A stretch of 64,000 nt of DNA from Acheta domesticus (GCA_031308135.1 JAHLJT010002630.1:97508141-97572140), one strand, 5' to 3'; positions 37,201-47,040 are shown, counted from the first letter of the stretch. Numbers and translations: made by a program. The notes: a model not told the origin generated them from the sequence alone.

Positions 37201-37427
37201 TTAATACCCGAACTCCGCTTACTTGTAACTATACAAAGCATCAAAAATAAACTTCATTAAATCAAATTGCATGATGTACATATTGAACAGAATTCGACTC
37301 CTTTTATTTGTCATATAGACCATACATAAACGTTTTCACCAGACTTTAATAGCAAATCGTATTTAGAGAAACTACTTACATCCTCTACCTTTAACACATT
37401 TTCCGATAAGATACTAATCCCTTCCAT
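19492..37427 (-). CDS. C2H2 zinc-finger protein gene, seven coding exons, 31 fingers
   Basis: Exons (minus strand, in order): 37427-37380, 36737-36693, 35266-35192, 34950-34897, 34757-34683, 33880-33805, 22238-19492. All internal junctions have AG/GT and the phases fit (0,0,0,0,0,1), giving about 1,039 codons with no stop. Exon 1 opens MEGISILSEN. Exons 2-6 are short and acidic with K-E-E and I-K-T-E motifs. The last exon holds 31 tandem C2H2 fingers of 28 residues (C-x2-C-x12-H-x3-H) joined mostly by TGEKP linkers. Such proteins bind DNA in the nucleus, usually as transcriptional repressors; the target is unknown. No ZAD or KRAB domain is visible. The open frame suggests a live gene; a paralogue-rich family makes annotation by similarity risky. 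Confidence 0.9.
19816..20823 (-). repeat. 12-finger duplicated block, copy B (fingers 17-28)
   Basis: 1,008 bp, exactly 12 x 84 bp. By eye it differs from the adjacent block (20824-21831) at two bases: one changes the helix residue D to H in finger 21, the other I to V in finger 20. Confidence 0.92.
20824..21831 (-). repeat. 12-finger duplicated block, copy A (fingers 5-16)
   Basis: Partner of 19816-20823, tandem and in frame. Two base differences by eye over 1,008 bp. Confidence 0.92.
22480..22830. repeat. Dispersed repeat R, copy 1 (uninterrupted)
   Basis: Matches 24620-24742 plus 25927-26190 at about 70-75% by eye: shared AAAGTACCCCA, ACAGACGGACGGACGTTTTG, GATTCTGGCTACA and TTTTTCGTTAC blocks in the same order. 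It has no hAT insertion and so serves as the empty-site version. Lies in the zinc-finger gene's last intron. No coding signal; the family is not recognised. Confidence 0.6.
23155..24610. repeat. Degenerate ~295 bp tandem repeats
   Basis: Units anchored by ATTTGGAGC at about 23168, 23467 and 23756, each followed by GAAAAT and (in the first two) a CACAGAAAA...GAGTTTTCG block. Weaker matches at about 24435 and 24580 suggest further decayed units. Non-coding. Confidence 0.55.
24092..24165 (-). repeat. tRNA-like SINE head
   Basis: On the minus strand, a box A match TGGTTAAGACG (24142-24152) and box B GGTTTGAATCC (24096-24106) lie at tRNA-like spacing, and CAGG-TTTGAAT-CCTG forms a T arm. The acceptor stem does not close, so this is a tRNA-derived SINE or tRNA relic. 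Confidence 0.55.
24743..25918. mobile_element. Non-autonomous hAT element
   Basis: Left end TAGAGATGGACATAACAGCT, right end complement TAGGGATGTGCCCTTAACAG: inverted repeats like the Ac-type TAGGGATG. Flanks GTTTAGGC (24735-24742) and GTTCAGGC (25919-25926) form an 8 bp duplication with one mismatch. Repeat R copy 1 at about 22585 reads straight through, giving an empty site. The interior has no transposase; GACTGCTAAGAGTTAA occurs twice near 24862-24907. A MITE is nested at 25192. Confidence 0.8.
25192..25444. mobile_element. TA-target palindromic MITE, copy 2
   Basis: Ends TACTGCGATTTTTGTAGGA and its complement, flanked by TA (25190-25191, 25445-25446). The arms are inverted copies for about 90-100 bp with a CpG-rich loop. 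Closest relative in the window is 49305-49550. Nested inside the hAT element. Confidence 0.85.
25927..26190. repeat. Dispersed repeat R, copy 2 (right part)
   Basis: Continues 24620-24742 after the hAT insertion. Aligned with 22600-22830 by CACAGACGGACGGACGTTTTG and TTCTGGCTACATCATGAGTTA-type blocks. Confidence 0.6.
26191..29555. other. Zinc-finger gene intron, nothing recognised
   Basis: AT-rich intronic sequence in the last intron (22239-33804). Short ORFs at 26267, 27157 and 27408 lack motifs or flanking repeats. Confidence 0.45.
29560..30430 (-). pseudogene. Dead LINE: C-terminal half of a reverse transcriptase
   Basis: On the minus strand 30330-30430 encodes ILEEFINKGVRQGCCMSP then TLFNIYLDNTTRKWKHKM, an RT motif normally GVRQGDPLSPTLFNIYLD. 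The expected FADD box reads FPDN followed by a stop (about 30250). Further on appear LQKPLYELQVTVKEYNLKMS, IRGTLKGKARKDTI, ARKDRIRK and RKGWGNHIDRLEDSRI. This is the late RT and thumb/C-terminal region of an animal LINE of a widespread insect type. Stops and frameshifts are frequent, and the catalytic aspartate is lost. It lies antiparallel to nothing known and is simply buried in the intron of the zinc-finger gene. Confidence 0.8.
30431..33804. other. Zinc-finger gene intron, nothing recognised
   Basis: AT-rich. A 111-codon plus-strand ORF at 31904-32239 has no motif I recognise and is antisense to the gene; not supported as a gene. Confidence 0.4.
33805..33880 (-). CDS. Zinc-finger gene, coding exon 6
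   Basis: 76 bp: DPLATSFESCPIIKTEETDQ plus RSCSP and one base (G). The split codon is completed by AA at the start of the finger exon, giving Glu. Acceptor TTTGCAG, donor GTGAGT. Confidence 0.85.
34683..34757 (-). CDS. Zinc-finger gene, coding exon 5
   Basis: 25 codons, acceptor GTGTGTAG, donor GTGAGT. Contains ELEPPLAVFVEATEVTKEE and ends in CE; paralogue of exon 3. Confidence 0.85.
34897..34950 (-). CDS. Zinc-finger gene, coding exon 4
   Basis: 18 codons (DPRKASTLKCAIKKEEDQ), acceptor CTCATAG, donor GTAAGC. Related to the start of exon 6 (both begin D-P and carry I-K-K/T-E-E). Confidence 0.85.
35192..35266 (-). CDS. Zinc-finger gene, coding exon 3
   Basis: 25 codons, acceptor TGAGTAG and donor GTGAGA. 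Contains ELVPPAEGFLEPTEIS and ends in CE. It is a paralogue of exon 5 (same length, E-L-x-P-P start, C-E end). Confidence 0.85.
36693..36737 (-). CDS. Zinc-finger gene, coding exon 2
   Basis: 15 codons (VKEEPDEFFQEANPI) between acceptor TTTCAG and donor GTGAGT, phase 0 on both sides. An incomplete relative of this exon lies at about 37134 (see the inverted repeat entry). Confidence 0.8.
36930..37145 (-). repeat. Small inverted repeat with a partial exon-2 copy
   Basis: GAAGGAGGAGTACAACTG (about 36948) and its complement (about 37102) face each other. Just outside, the minus strand at about 37134 reads CTGTAG then GTTAAAGAAGAA, the same acceptor-plus-start as exon 2 (VKEE), but meets a TGA after about 12 codons. 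It may be a decayed duplicate exon interrupted by a small insertion. Confidence 0.45.
37380..37427 (-). CDS. Zinc-finger gene, coding exon 1
   Basis: ATG at 37427-37425, 16 codons (MEGISILSENVLKVED), donor GTAAGT immediately after 37380. The next exon starts in phase 0. Confidence 0.8.
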
Positions 37428-37640
37428 TTTCAAATCAACAGATAATGAGCAATTTGTTGCAAGTAACTAAAAATTCAGCAACAGGTATTAAGGTCCGTTT
37501 CCACTGGTTCACGCAATGTTAAAAAGCCGGGGACAAAGTTTTAGTTCCTCGGTCACTACGATAGCGAAGATAGCGCTGCTGTTGCGTTTTCGCGCGCATT
37601 TTGAGTAAAGTTGCGCAAATGCAGATTATGGTGAGTGTAG
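37428..37640 (-). promoter_or_regulatory. Probable 5' UTR and promoter of the zinc-finger gene
   Basis: A CpG-bearing patch (about 37500-37610, with GCGAAGATAGCGCTGC and CGCGCGC) in otherwise AT-rich DNA, directly upstream of the exon 1 ATG. No TATA box identified; the start site is not determined. Confidence 0.4.
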
Positions 37641-38059
37641 GGAATATCCATGGGTATTATCTGCTTTTATTACGTTTTACTACAAATAATTGTATTATTT
37701 AACCTCTTGGTTGCCGTATCACAAACTCCCGAAAAATAAACTTTGGACAGAGCGATGGTTGAAATCGCGAAGATTTAATTGGTAAAATATGTTTTTAATA
37801 TTTAAAAAAAATAATAAAATTGTATGTACGAATGAAATTAATCAAATAAGCACACCTGGATATGATTGGTGAGACAGAACCTCACTTCTAAGGAGGGGGT
37901 ATTTTCTATAGTAGAAAATTTACAATCTTCGCAATGAATTGGGATCTGTAGACCATTAAATCATTTCTTGTTTACATATAACAATTTTTAATGAATATTT
38001 GACACGAATACATAGATGAAAAACTTGGAAAAAATGATAGAAAATTCCCATTTAATTTA

Positions 38060-40070
38060 GTTTCAGTTGTAACCAAACATCAACACTCCAGCTACTATGA
38101 TGTATGCATTAGAGTGATTACAGATGGTGGCTTTAATATTGTTGGTAAATGTCATTTAACTTTTATTACACAATTATTTAAAATAATTGATGTAAAAATA
38201 ACTTTCATTACATATCCTACTTTTACAATTAATTGCTCATTATGAAAGAGTTAGCACAAAAAAAAAAGTTTTCTAACATTATATTGTCTTTTTCCACAAC
38301 AGTGCAATTAGGGATCGTGAAATGTGAAAGTTGTTAATTCTGTGTTAGAAAAAACTAGAAAACAGAATAAAAGCTAACAATGCTCAAAGTAAATATTTTG
38401 TTTGTATATTCAAATGTTTATATAGTCACATTTCTGATTTTTCTCTGTGTTTCTGTGGATTTTTTAAATACGTTGTGTTCAATAAAAAAAAAATAACATG
38501 AATGATTTTTAGATTTGAAATTTATTCATTTCTTCAGAATTTTTGTCATTTCATTATTACAACAAACACAACTGATTCATTAATAGATTTTACAATTGTT
38601 TTACTGTGTGGAATTTATATTGTATATCTACATTAATATTTTCACATTATTTTTAGTATTATATTTTATATAAATGTTTTATATTTATATAATCTTCAGA
38701 AAATAATTATTTTTAGGATTAACTTACCTCATTGACAAAACAGAAATAATTCACCTGTTTAGTGTGCCTCATTTGCTGAAAGGAATTCACAATAATCTTC
38801 TAACTAAAACTTTGGAAATAGATGTAGGAAATTTGAAGGAAACTAAATTGGCTTCATGGCACATCATAGGAAAAGTCTATTACCTTGTTACATATGTAAA
38901 CAAAATTAATAAGGTCATGAGGAAATTGTATGTATCAACATATGTAATCAACATATGTAACCAACAAAATGAAAAAAATTAGTTAAATATACCACACAGG
39001 TTTTTAGTGAATCAGTGTTCGCATACATGGAATTTATATCTCGAATAGATAGTAAATATAAATTTAAATATTTATTTGCTTTCACAATTTCAATTTAATT
39101 TCATACGCAGGATTCTTATTCATTTTCAATTTCACATTCATTAATTATTCTCGAATTCTACTCTTAAATTTATTGGATCACATCCCACAAACACTTGAAT
39201 GAAGTTTAATGTTGTATGGAGCTACAAGCAAAAGTTAAGATGCAATTTCATCAAGTCAAGAACAGAGGGTCCAATATTTTTTAAGCGCTTGTGTTTGCAT
39301 GGTACATATATAGAAAAATTGTGCACAAATATTTTAGGATGTGTACAATTACCACTTTTTTTTGTAGTTTAATTTGAAACTCCATCTGGCACTTTAAAAA
39401 TTCCTAATAAAGATGATCTTGTAACAGCAGAGGTTTTAAATTTTTTAAACAATTTATTCAATTCATGCAATGGGAAAGCGGAAGGTCTCAATTCATCATC
39501 TGTTGGATCAAATAGTAGCCCTCACAAACCTTTTAACATGAAAGCAAAAGATATTAACAAATGAGATTTGTGAACCCAACCACTAACAGACGAAAAAGTT
39601 CCATCCTTATGGAATTGGATCTTCACAATTGATGGTTTCCTCGCATTAAGACATAAATTAACCAAACTTGGAGTCAGCCGCTTTAGAAGCAGGAATGTGA
39701 ATTAGGGCCCCTAAGAAATATTTTTTGCTATATCGGAAATTACAATGGATCAAATTTGAACTCCGCTCCTCAATAACTTTTTAATGCACACAGGACATTT
39801 TTATTTAATAACACGAACCATGCCAAAGTTATTAAGAATTGTGACAAAACAGGAGGAAACTTTCTGTTTACTTAAAAAAATATTGTTTCCCAGCCATATG
39901 AACAAACACATGAAACAGGAACATATGAAGTAGAGATGCCTGAGATGATCCCTGAAATTCCAACCCCAAAAAAAGCATTTTTGGAATCAATTCACCTGAT
40001 TGTATGGCAAAGTAATTTGTAAAAACATTCAACTGCAAGACTTGTAAAGAATCATTCCAAAATTTAAATT
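38060..40070 (+). pseudogene. Decayed P-element/THAP9-like transposase
   Basis: Plus-strand blocks: SVPHLLKGIHNNLLTKTLEI (about 38758-38820) and SWHIIGKVYYL; FLNNLFNSCNGK (about 39440); PSLWNWIFTIDGFLALRHKL with TKLGVSRFRSRNVN (39600-39705); GPLRNIFCYIGNYNGSNLN (about 39705-39770). These match the P-element transposase order DVPHLLKxIRNNLL, then the late region ending NQDPLENFFGxIR. An N-terminal THAP domain was not found. Several stops and frameshifts, and L-E-N-F-F degraded to L-R-N-I-F, show it is dead. The FNCKTCKES block near 40030 may be its C-terminal zinc ligand region. Start and end are approximate. Confidence 0.75.
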
Positions 40071-40187
40071 ATAATTCATTCTTTTTATCAACTGTTGAGT
40101 TATTCATATGTTTTTCCTTTTTAAAAAATTGCACCATTTTCTTCTGTTAAGGATACAATATGAGATTTTTCATGTGCTATAGCAATC

Positions 40188-40575
40188 AGTGGTGTGACAC
40201 TAGATAGGCTGGAGATATTCCTTATTCAAATCCAATACAGTAGCCAATCAGAGCTCAGAGCGACGCCATGAATTGTATTACACGAACTCGCTCTAGCGTA
40301 AAATCTGAGAACTACTCATTTTCGAAGCTCTCCGGGTCGGCGCCGGTTGAATTACCGTTGGATTGCTTCAACGTCTGACCCAGTGGTGTGACACTAGATA
40401 GGCTGGAGATATTCCTTATTCAAATCCAATACAGTAGCCAATCAGAGCTCAGAGCGACGCCATGAATTGTATTACACGAACTCGCTCTAGCGTAAAATCG
40501 GAGAACTACTCATTTTCAAAGCTCTCCGGGTCGGCGCCGGTTGAATTACCGTTGGATTGCTTCAACGTCTGACCG
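40188..40575. repeat. 194 bp tandem repeat (two units)
   Basis: GGTGTGACACTAGATAGGCT starts at 40191 and again at 40385, with near-identical units of 194 bp. Each contains GTAGCCAATCAGAGC (CCAAT box) and a CpG-rich GGGTCGGCGCCGGTT. It sits directly before gene copy A and is absent before copy B, so it may be a duplicated promoter. Confidence 0.85.
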
Positions 40576-41689
40576 GCATGGCCGCCTCGTGCTCGAATCT
40601 GTGAGACTGTGTTGTGGAATTTCGTGCTGTTTGTGGGGCCGTTAACGGGTGCTAGCAAAGAATATATCAGTGAATTCAAGAAATTTTCTAATTTACAGCT
40701 GCATTTGTGCTGCAAATGTGTTCGTAATGTGTTGTAATTTACTATTGTGCTACAAATGTGTTCGTCAAAAATATGGCCAAGAAAATTCCTGAATAATTGG
40801 TTAGATTGGCGAACAATAAGTGTGATAATTCATGGTAAGTTTTTGCCTTGAAAGAGCATTCAAATAATTCCATTGTAAATTTTGAAATATTTTTAATGGT
40901 AATGTTTACTTGCAGATCCCTTGTTTGAACCAACAGAGGTGACGCTCACTATACCAATAGGTGTAATCGGTAAGCCATTTTAAAAATAAATTTGAAGTTC
41001 ATCTGAACAGACAACAGACAATAGAACTTCAAATAGGACAGATGTGTTTGAGATTGTAAAAGTGGGATACAATTTTGTTTTTGTGGGATTAATTTTAATT
41101 ACACAATAGTTTGATGGAAGTCTTTCTTACCAGCATTTTTTAATTTTCAGGTCTTTGTACTCAGGCAGCAATTCAAACTGAAAATGGTAAGTTTCTTTAT
41201 GTGCGTGAAATAGAAGCATGCTATTGAAAGCGAAATGTACTGGTATAAAATAGGGTAATAATTCGTTGTTGATGAATACAGGTGGCTCTGCCATGCAGTG
41301 TGCTGCTACATGAAGTGCGGCAGATGCATATGCTAGCCTTGTTCATGGTAAGTGTTGGCTATAATCTTTAAGCAACTCAATTATCACTTGGTTGCATGTT
41401 TTAAAGGTGGGAAAAATTCATATTTGTCTCCGTTTTCAGATCTTTTTCACCCATGAGAGGTGTCACCTAATGTTACGGATAGTTCTCACGGTAAGTTTTT
41501 CCGTTAAATATACAGTTATTGGTACCAATTGAGTGTGAATTAGAGTAAATAAAAAAACAAATGTTTTTATGGTTGGTGATTACAGGTGCTGAAGCCATTC
41601 CGGAAGATGAATCTGTGTCTTCAATACATTTGCTTCACTTATTAGTGATATCATCAGATTGGTGTGCAGGCACTCTGGTATGAAGAATA

Positions 41690-43188
41690 TGTGAAAAATT
41701 ACTGATAATCTAAATATTTTGCAGTTAAAAAACCATGGGAAATATTCATAAATATGAAAATAATAGTGGTCTATTACTTCTTAATGTTAAAAATATGCTC
41801 CAATAATGTCAATTGACTAGGAGAGACCATTTTGTCTGTAACTTTAGGTTCTCTTTGGAGAGTCAATACTCAGAGAGCTAATTTTAAAGAGTAATTGTTA
41901 TGTTCAGTGAATGACTTTCTTCATTCTGGACAAAATTTCTGCTCATACCTCTTTTACGCAGACAGTTTGTAGTGATACGAATAATGAGAGTTTTAAGATT
42001 AATGGGTATTCTGTCATTGGATGCTACATAAACCATATTTTCCACATCTGATTTGGAAAGTTCTAATAAAATTTAATTTTATTTGAAGATGAAATTCATT
42101 CTGTAAAAGACAAGTCTTTTTCTCAAATTTGGAATCCCTTTTGCTCTGTGAAGACAGTTTATTTGGAAATTATGAGTACAAAATTTTTGAGTCCCTGTTT
42201 TAAAGTCTATTTTCATGCAATTTTAAGATTTCTTTTGGGCTTAATATCTGGTGTGTGATATTTTTTGATTGTTAGTAGTGCCTATTAATTGGTTTTTATT
42301 ATTGGAATTGATATAAGTTGCATATGCAAAGTTCTACTGTTCTGGCAATAATTGTTTCTCATGACAACTCTGTCTTGATTGAATTTTTATTCTACAATTG
42401 GTGTATTATTGTGTTTTGTTAATCTTCATGCCAATTATATTGTTAATGTGAATGCTGATCCCTATTAGATTGTGAATTATCTTGAGTCATGAATGCAATG
42501 TTTGATTTCACAGCTCGGTTGTTAGAATATATGTCCAGTTGTCAGAAAGTTCCAGGCTCGGTTCTTAGTGCAATTAAATATTTGCAAAACTTTCACAATC
42601 TATGTTCAGATTTAAATTATGGCGCACAAGCTTTGTTGGGACTGTTACATTCCACTCTTCATAAATAATGTTTTAAAAGTTAATGTAGTTTCTCATTTAA
42701 GCCCATCTTTGGACAGCCAGGTCCCTAACTGTGCATGTGTGAGATAGGATTTGTCGTCCTGGCCGGATGATTGTGTGCATTCTCATTTATTTTTGTTTAA
42801 TGTGTTCTTTAATCGATTGAGATTTTCTTGATAACGTTTTGACACGTATGTGTTAGTTTTCATAATTAATTTTTGGGCATCTCTTTAATGTTCTCTTGTG
42901 TCGGTAAATGCGTTATAAATTATTTTAAATCTCTTATTTTGTTGCTCAATGTTGAAGAGCATGCGCACTTCCTTTGTTTTCCCTGGTTTTCCCCGGCCGT
43001 TTAAGGTAAATGCTGGGCCGTTGTGTTTTTTACTTTCACTTTGTGAGCCCAGGGGCAAGACATATCTTAAGTTGTATTTTATTTAATTTAATAAATTTTT
43101 TAATGTTCAATTTTTATCTATATATGTATGTGGTTAGGCGGAAGAGCGGGCCTGATGGCCCGAGTCTCGCCACAAAAATTAAGTCACT
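41690..43188 (+). mobile_element. Probable 5'-truncated LINE/SINE 3' tail in intron 6, copy A
   Basis: The sequence before an (ATT)n tail contains GGAAGAGCGGGCCTGATGGC and AGTCTCGCCACAAAAA, with the perfect hairpin CGGGCC-TGAT-GGCCCG. Such a hairpin before a simple-repeat tail is typical of 3' ends of insect non-LTR elements. The 5' limit is unclear. Also present in copy B, so it predates the duplication. Confidence 0.5.
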
Positions 43189-43190
43189 AC

Positions 43191-43231
<41 letters not shown>
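43189..43231. repeat. (ATT)n tract, unit A
   Basis: About 14 ATT units after the presumed LINE tail. The partner tract in unit B is shorter (about nine units). Confidence 0.9.
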
Positions 43232-43876
43232 GGCATGGGTAAATATACTAATTTTGTCAAATAGTTATTGACTAGCAAAAAAATTTTTTAGGCTGCAACT
43301 AGTAAAAGCAGTTCTGTCAAGGTATGCATAGTATGTTAAAAGATCAATTTTTGGCACTAATGTTAGAAATGGGACAACGCTCAAATGTTCCGATAAAACT
43401 GAAAGCAACATGGAAAACAAAATACTTTTGTGTGACTTAATCAGGTACTACTGTAACATAGTACATAATTACGTTATCTGTATTCTTGAATTAAATAAAA
43501 TCAAAGGCAGTAATACTGTTTAAAAATTGATGGTGAAAGTGATTTTATTTTGCTTGTAGGATTGGGGCACCTGACATGCCTCGTGATGCTATCTTTCCTA
43601 CTCGCAAAATAAAATGGCATTTGTATCATAACTATTTGTTTTACCAGGGCAAAAGTGTGGTATTGTTTTCACTTGTTTCTTGTTAACACTGTTCATATGT
43701 AATGCTCTGTAATAATGCAGTATTCCATACTATTCACGTTTATTTGGCATGTCTACAAGCAAGTAAAGTTGCATTTCAGCTGGTGTACTGTGCGTACTGT
43801 GTTTATTGCCTTGTGTAATACAAAATTGTTAACACTAATGAAATTTTTTTTAAAAAAGTGTAATATCAATATGCTC

Positions 43877-43882
43877 AATAAA
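43877..43882 (+). terminator. Polyadenylation signal, gene copy A
   Basis: AATAAA about 300 bp after the terminal DWGT stop; conserved in copy B. Confidence 0.5.
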
Positions 43883-44167
43883 TACTTGATTTTCCTGCCC
43901 TAATTTGACTTTTTTTCCCATAAAATCCTTGTGTAATTTTTGATGATAATAATAAAAATTATTGTGTAGTTTTTGATGAATTAATACCAAAATATGGGAG
44001 TGAAATTTTAAAATTCCCGCGTACCTGGTTTATTTCAAATTTACCGCTTACTTCTACGCTATTGGCTGTCCGTTTGCCCAATAGAAAGTAATACAATCCA
44101 ATGTGGCGGACCGGATGCTGACAAATAAGGCTTCTCCGTTTAACATTGAGTGCCGTCTCTAGGAAAT

Positions 44168-44190
44168 ACTCTTTGGTCTGACCAAAGAGT
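44168..44190. repeat. Perfect inverted repeat at the unit junction
   Basis: ACTCTTTGGTC and its exact complement GACCAAAGAGT around a single T, at the join between units A and B. Unit B ends in ACTCTTTGAT without the second arm. Confidence 0.85.
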
Positions 44191-44406
44191 ATTTCTGGTT
44201 GCGTCTGACCGGCATGGCCAGGGCATGGCCGCCTCGTGCTCGAAGAGTGTCTGTGACACTGTGTGTGGAATTTCGTGCTGTTTGTGGGGCCGTTAACGGG
44301 TGCTAGCAAAGAATATATCAGTGAATTCAAGAAATTTTCTAATTTACAGCTGCATTTGTGCTGCAAATGTGTTCGTAATGTGTTGTAATTTACTATTGTC
44401 CTACAA

Positions 44407-47040
44407 ATGCGTTCGTCAAAAATATGGCCAAGAAAATTCCTGAATAATAGAGATTGGCGAACAATTAGTGTGATAATTCATGGTAAGTTTTTGCCTTGAA
44501 AGAGCATTCAAATAATTCCATTGTAAATTTTGAAATATTTTTAATGGTAATGTTCAGTTGCAGATCCCTTGTTTGAACCAACAGAGGTGACACCCACTAT
44601 ACCAATGGGTGTAATCGGTAAGCCATTTTAAAAATAAATTTGAAGTTCATCTGAACAGACAACAGACAATAGAACTTAAAATAGAACAGATGTGTTTGAG
44701 ATTGTAAAAGCGGGATACAATTTTGTTTTTGTGAGATTAATTTTAATTACACAATAGTTTGATGGAAGTCTTTCTTACCAGCATTTCTTAATTTTCAGGT
44801 CTTTGTACTCAGGCAGCAATTGAAACTGAAAATGGTAAGTTTCTTTATGTGCGTGAAATAGAAGCATGCTATTGAAAGCGAAATGTACTGGTATAAAATA
44901 GGGTAATAATTCGTTGTTGATGAATACAGGTGGCTCTGCCATGCAGTGTGCTGCTACATGAAGTGCGGCAGATGCATATGCTAGCCTTGTTCATGGTAAG
45001 TGTTTGCTATAATCTTTAAGCAACTCAATTATCACTTGGTTGCATGTTTTAAAGGTGGGAAAAATTCATAGTTGTCTCCATTTTCAGATCTTATTCACCC
45101 ATGAGAGGTGTCACCTAATGTTACGGATAGTTCTCACGGTAAGTTTTTCTGTTGAATATACAGTTATTGGTACCAATTGAGTGTGAATTAGATTAAATAA
45201 AAAAACAAATGTTTTTATGGTTGGTGATTACAGGTGCTGAAGCCATTCCGGAAGATGAATCTGTGTCTTCAATACATTTGCTTCACTTATTAGTGATATC
45301 ATCAGATTGGTGTGCAGGCACTCTGGTATGAAGAATATGTGAAAAGTTATTACTGATAATCTAAATATTTTGCAGTTAGAAACCATGGAAAATATTCATA
45401 AATATGAAAATAATAGTGGTTAAATTTCTGCTCATACCTCTTTTACGCAGACAGTTTGTAGTGATACGAATAATGAGAGTTTTAAGATTAATGTGTATTC
45501 TGTCATTGGATGCTACATAAACCATATTTTCCACATCTGATTTGGAAAGTTCTAATAAAATTTAATTTTATTTGAAGATGAAACTCATTCTGTAAAAGAC
45601 AAATCTTTTTCTCAAATTTGGAATCCCTTTTGCTCTGTGAAGACAGTTTATTTGGAAATTATGAATACAAAATTTTTGAGTCCTTGTTTTAAAGTCTATT
45701 TTCATGAAATTTTAAGATTTCTTTTGGGCTTAATATCTGGTGTGTAATATTTTTTGATTGTTAGTAGTGCCTATTAATTGGTTTTTATTATCGGAATTGA
45801 TATAAGTTGCATATGCAATGTTCTACTGTTCTGGCAATAATTGTTTCTCATGACAAACTCTGTCTTGATTTAATTTTTATTCTACAATTGGTGTATTATT
45901 GTGTTTTGTTAATCTTCATGCCAATTATATTGTTAATGTGAATGCTGATCCCTATTAGATTGTGAATTATCTTGAGTCATGAATGCAATGTTTGATTTCA
46001 CAGCTCGGTTGTTAGAATATATGTCCAGTTGTCAGAAAGTTCCAGGCTCGGTTCTTAGTGCAATTAAATATTTGCACTTTCACAATCTATTTTCAGATTT
46101 AAATTATGGCGCACAAGCTTTGTTGGGACTGTTACATTCCACTCTTCATAAATAATGTTTTAAAAGTTAATGTAGTTTCTCATTTAAGCCCATCTTTGGA
46201 CAGCCAGGCCCCTAACTGTGCATGTGTGAGATAGGATTTGTCGTCCTGGCCGGATGGTTGTGTGCATTCTCATTTATTTTTGTTTAATGAGTTCTTTAAT
46301 CGATTGAGATTTTCTTGCAAACGTTTTGACACTGTGTGTTAGTTTTCATAATTTATTTTTGGGCATCTCTTTAATGTTCTCTTGTGTCAGTAAATGCGTT
46401 ATAAATTATTTTAAATCTCTTATTTTGTTGCTCAATGTTGAAGAGCATGCACACTTCCTTTGTTTCCCCTGATTTTCCCCGGCCGTTTAAGGTAAATGCT
46501 GGGCCGTTGTGTTTTTTACTTTCACTTTGTGAGCCCAGGGGCAAGACATATCTAAGTTGTATTTTATTTAATTTAATAAATGTACTGTTCTATTTTTATC
46601 TATATATGTATGTGGTTAGGTGGAAGAGCGGGCCTGATGGCCCGAGTCTCGCCACAAAAATAAAATCACTATTATTATTATTATTATTATTATTATTAGG
46701 CATGGGTAAATATACTAATTTTGTCAAATAGTTATTGACTAGCAAAAAAATTTTTAGGCTGCAACTAGTAAAAGCAGTTCTGTCAAGGTATGCATAGTAT
46801 GCAAAAAGTTCAATTTTTGGCACTAGTGTTAGAAGTGGGAAAACGCTCAAATGTTCCGATAAAACTGAAAGCAACATGGAAAACAAAATACTTTTGTGTG
46901 ACTTAATCAGGTACTACTGTAACATAGTACATAATTACATTATCTGTATTCTTGAATTAAATAAAATCAAAGGCAGTAATACTGTTTAAAAATTGATGGT
47001 GAAAGTGATTTTATTTTGCTTGTAGGATTGGGGCACCTGA
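44407..47040 (+). pseudogene. Unrecognised eight-exon gene, copy B
   Basis: Exons: 44407-44482, 44564-44617, 44799-44834, 44930-44995, 45088-45138, 45234-45325, 46758-46787, 47026-47040. Same splice sites and phases as copy A. Exon 1 is three bases shorter (NNRDWRT for NNWLDWRT), so the frame is kept. Amino-acid changes include C2R, L to P and I to M in exon 2, Q to E in exon 3 and F to I in exon 5; exon 6 is unchanged. The same TGA codons are present (44959-44961, 45102-45104). The region upstream is the 3' flank of unit A, not the 194 bp repeat, so its promoter would differ. Confidence 0.6.
46672..46698. repeat. (ATT)n tract, unit B
   Basis: About nine ATT units following the same hairpin-bearing LINE/SINE-like tail (GCGGGCCTGATGGCCCG at about 46629). 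Confidence 0.9.

Larger units (their letters stand above)
40756..43574 (+). pseudogene. Unrecognised eight-exon gene, copy A
   Basis: Exons: 40756-40834, 40916-40969, 41151-41186, 41282-41347, 41440-41490, 41586-41677, 43292-43321, 43560-43574. All junctions are AG/GT. Exons 2-5 are phase 1-1; exon 6 ends in phase 0, as do 7 and 8. The frame opens MCSSKIWPRKFLNNW, then VIIHDPLFEPTEV, GLCTQAAIQTENG, GAEAIPEDESVSS, and ends DWGT. It would be 140 residues but for TGA at 41311-41313 and 41454-41456. Both sit where CGA (Arg) by CpG decay is plausible. No domain recognised. Read-through, exon skipping of exons 4-5 (both multiples of three) or pseudogenisation are possible. Poly-A signal at 43877. 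Confidence 0.6.
40567..44178 (+). repeat. Direct duplication, unit A (~3.6 kb)
   Basis: Starts GTCTGACCGGCATGGCC, ends AGGAAATACTCTTTGG. Matches unit B (44202-47628) along its length, about 96% by eye. Unit B lacks about 165 bp found at 41770-41935 of unit A. Confidence 0.93.

Noticed and set aside
41311..41456. In-frame TGA codons as selenocysteine
   Set aside because: No selenoprotein motif near either TGA and two TGAs in one tiny protein is implausible; CpG decay of CGA explains both. I did not look exhaustively for a SECIS hairpin.
43960..44366. 135-codon minus-strand ORF across the unit junction, and a related one at 47412
   Set aside because: They run antisense to the duplicated units, lack motifs, and end or begin differently only because of the duplication.
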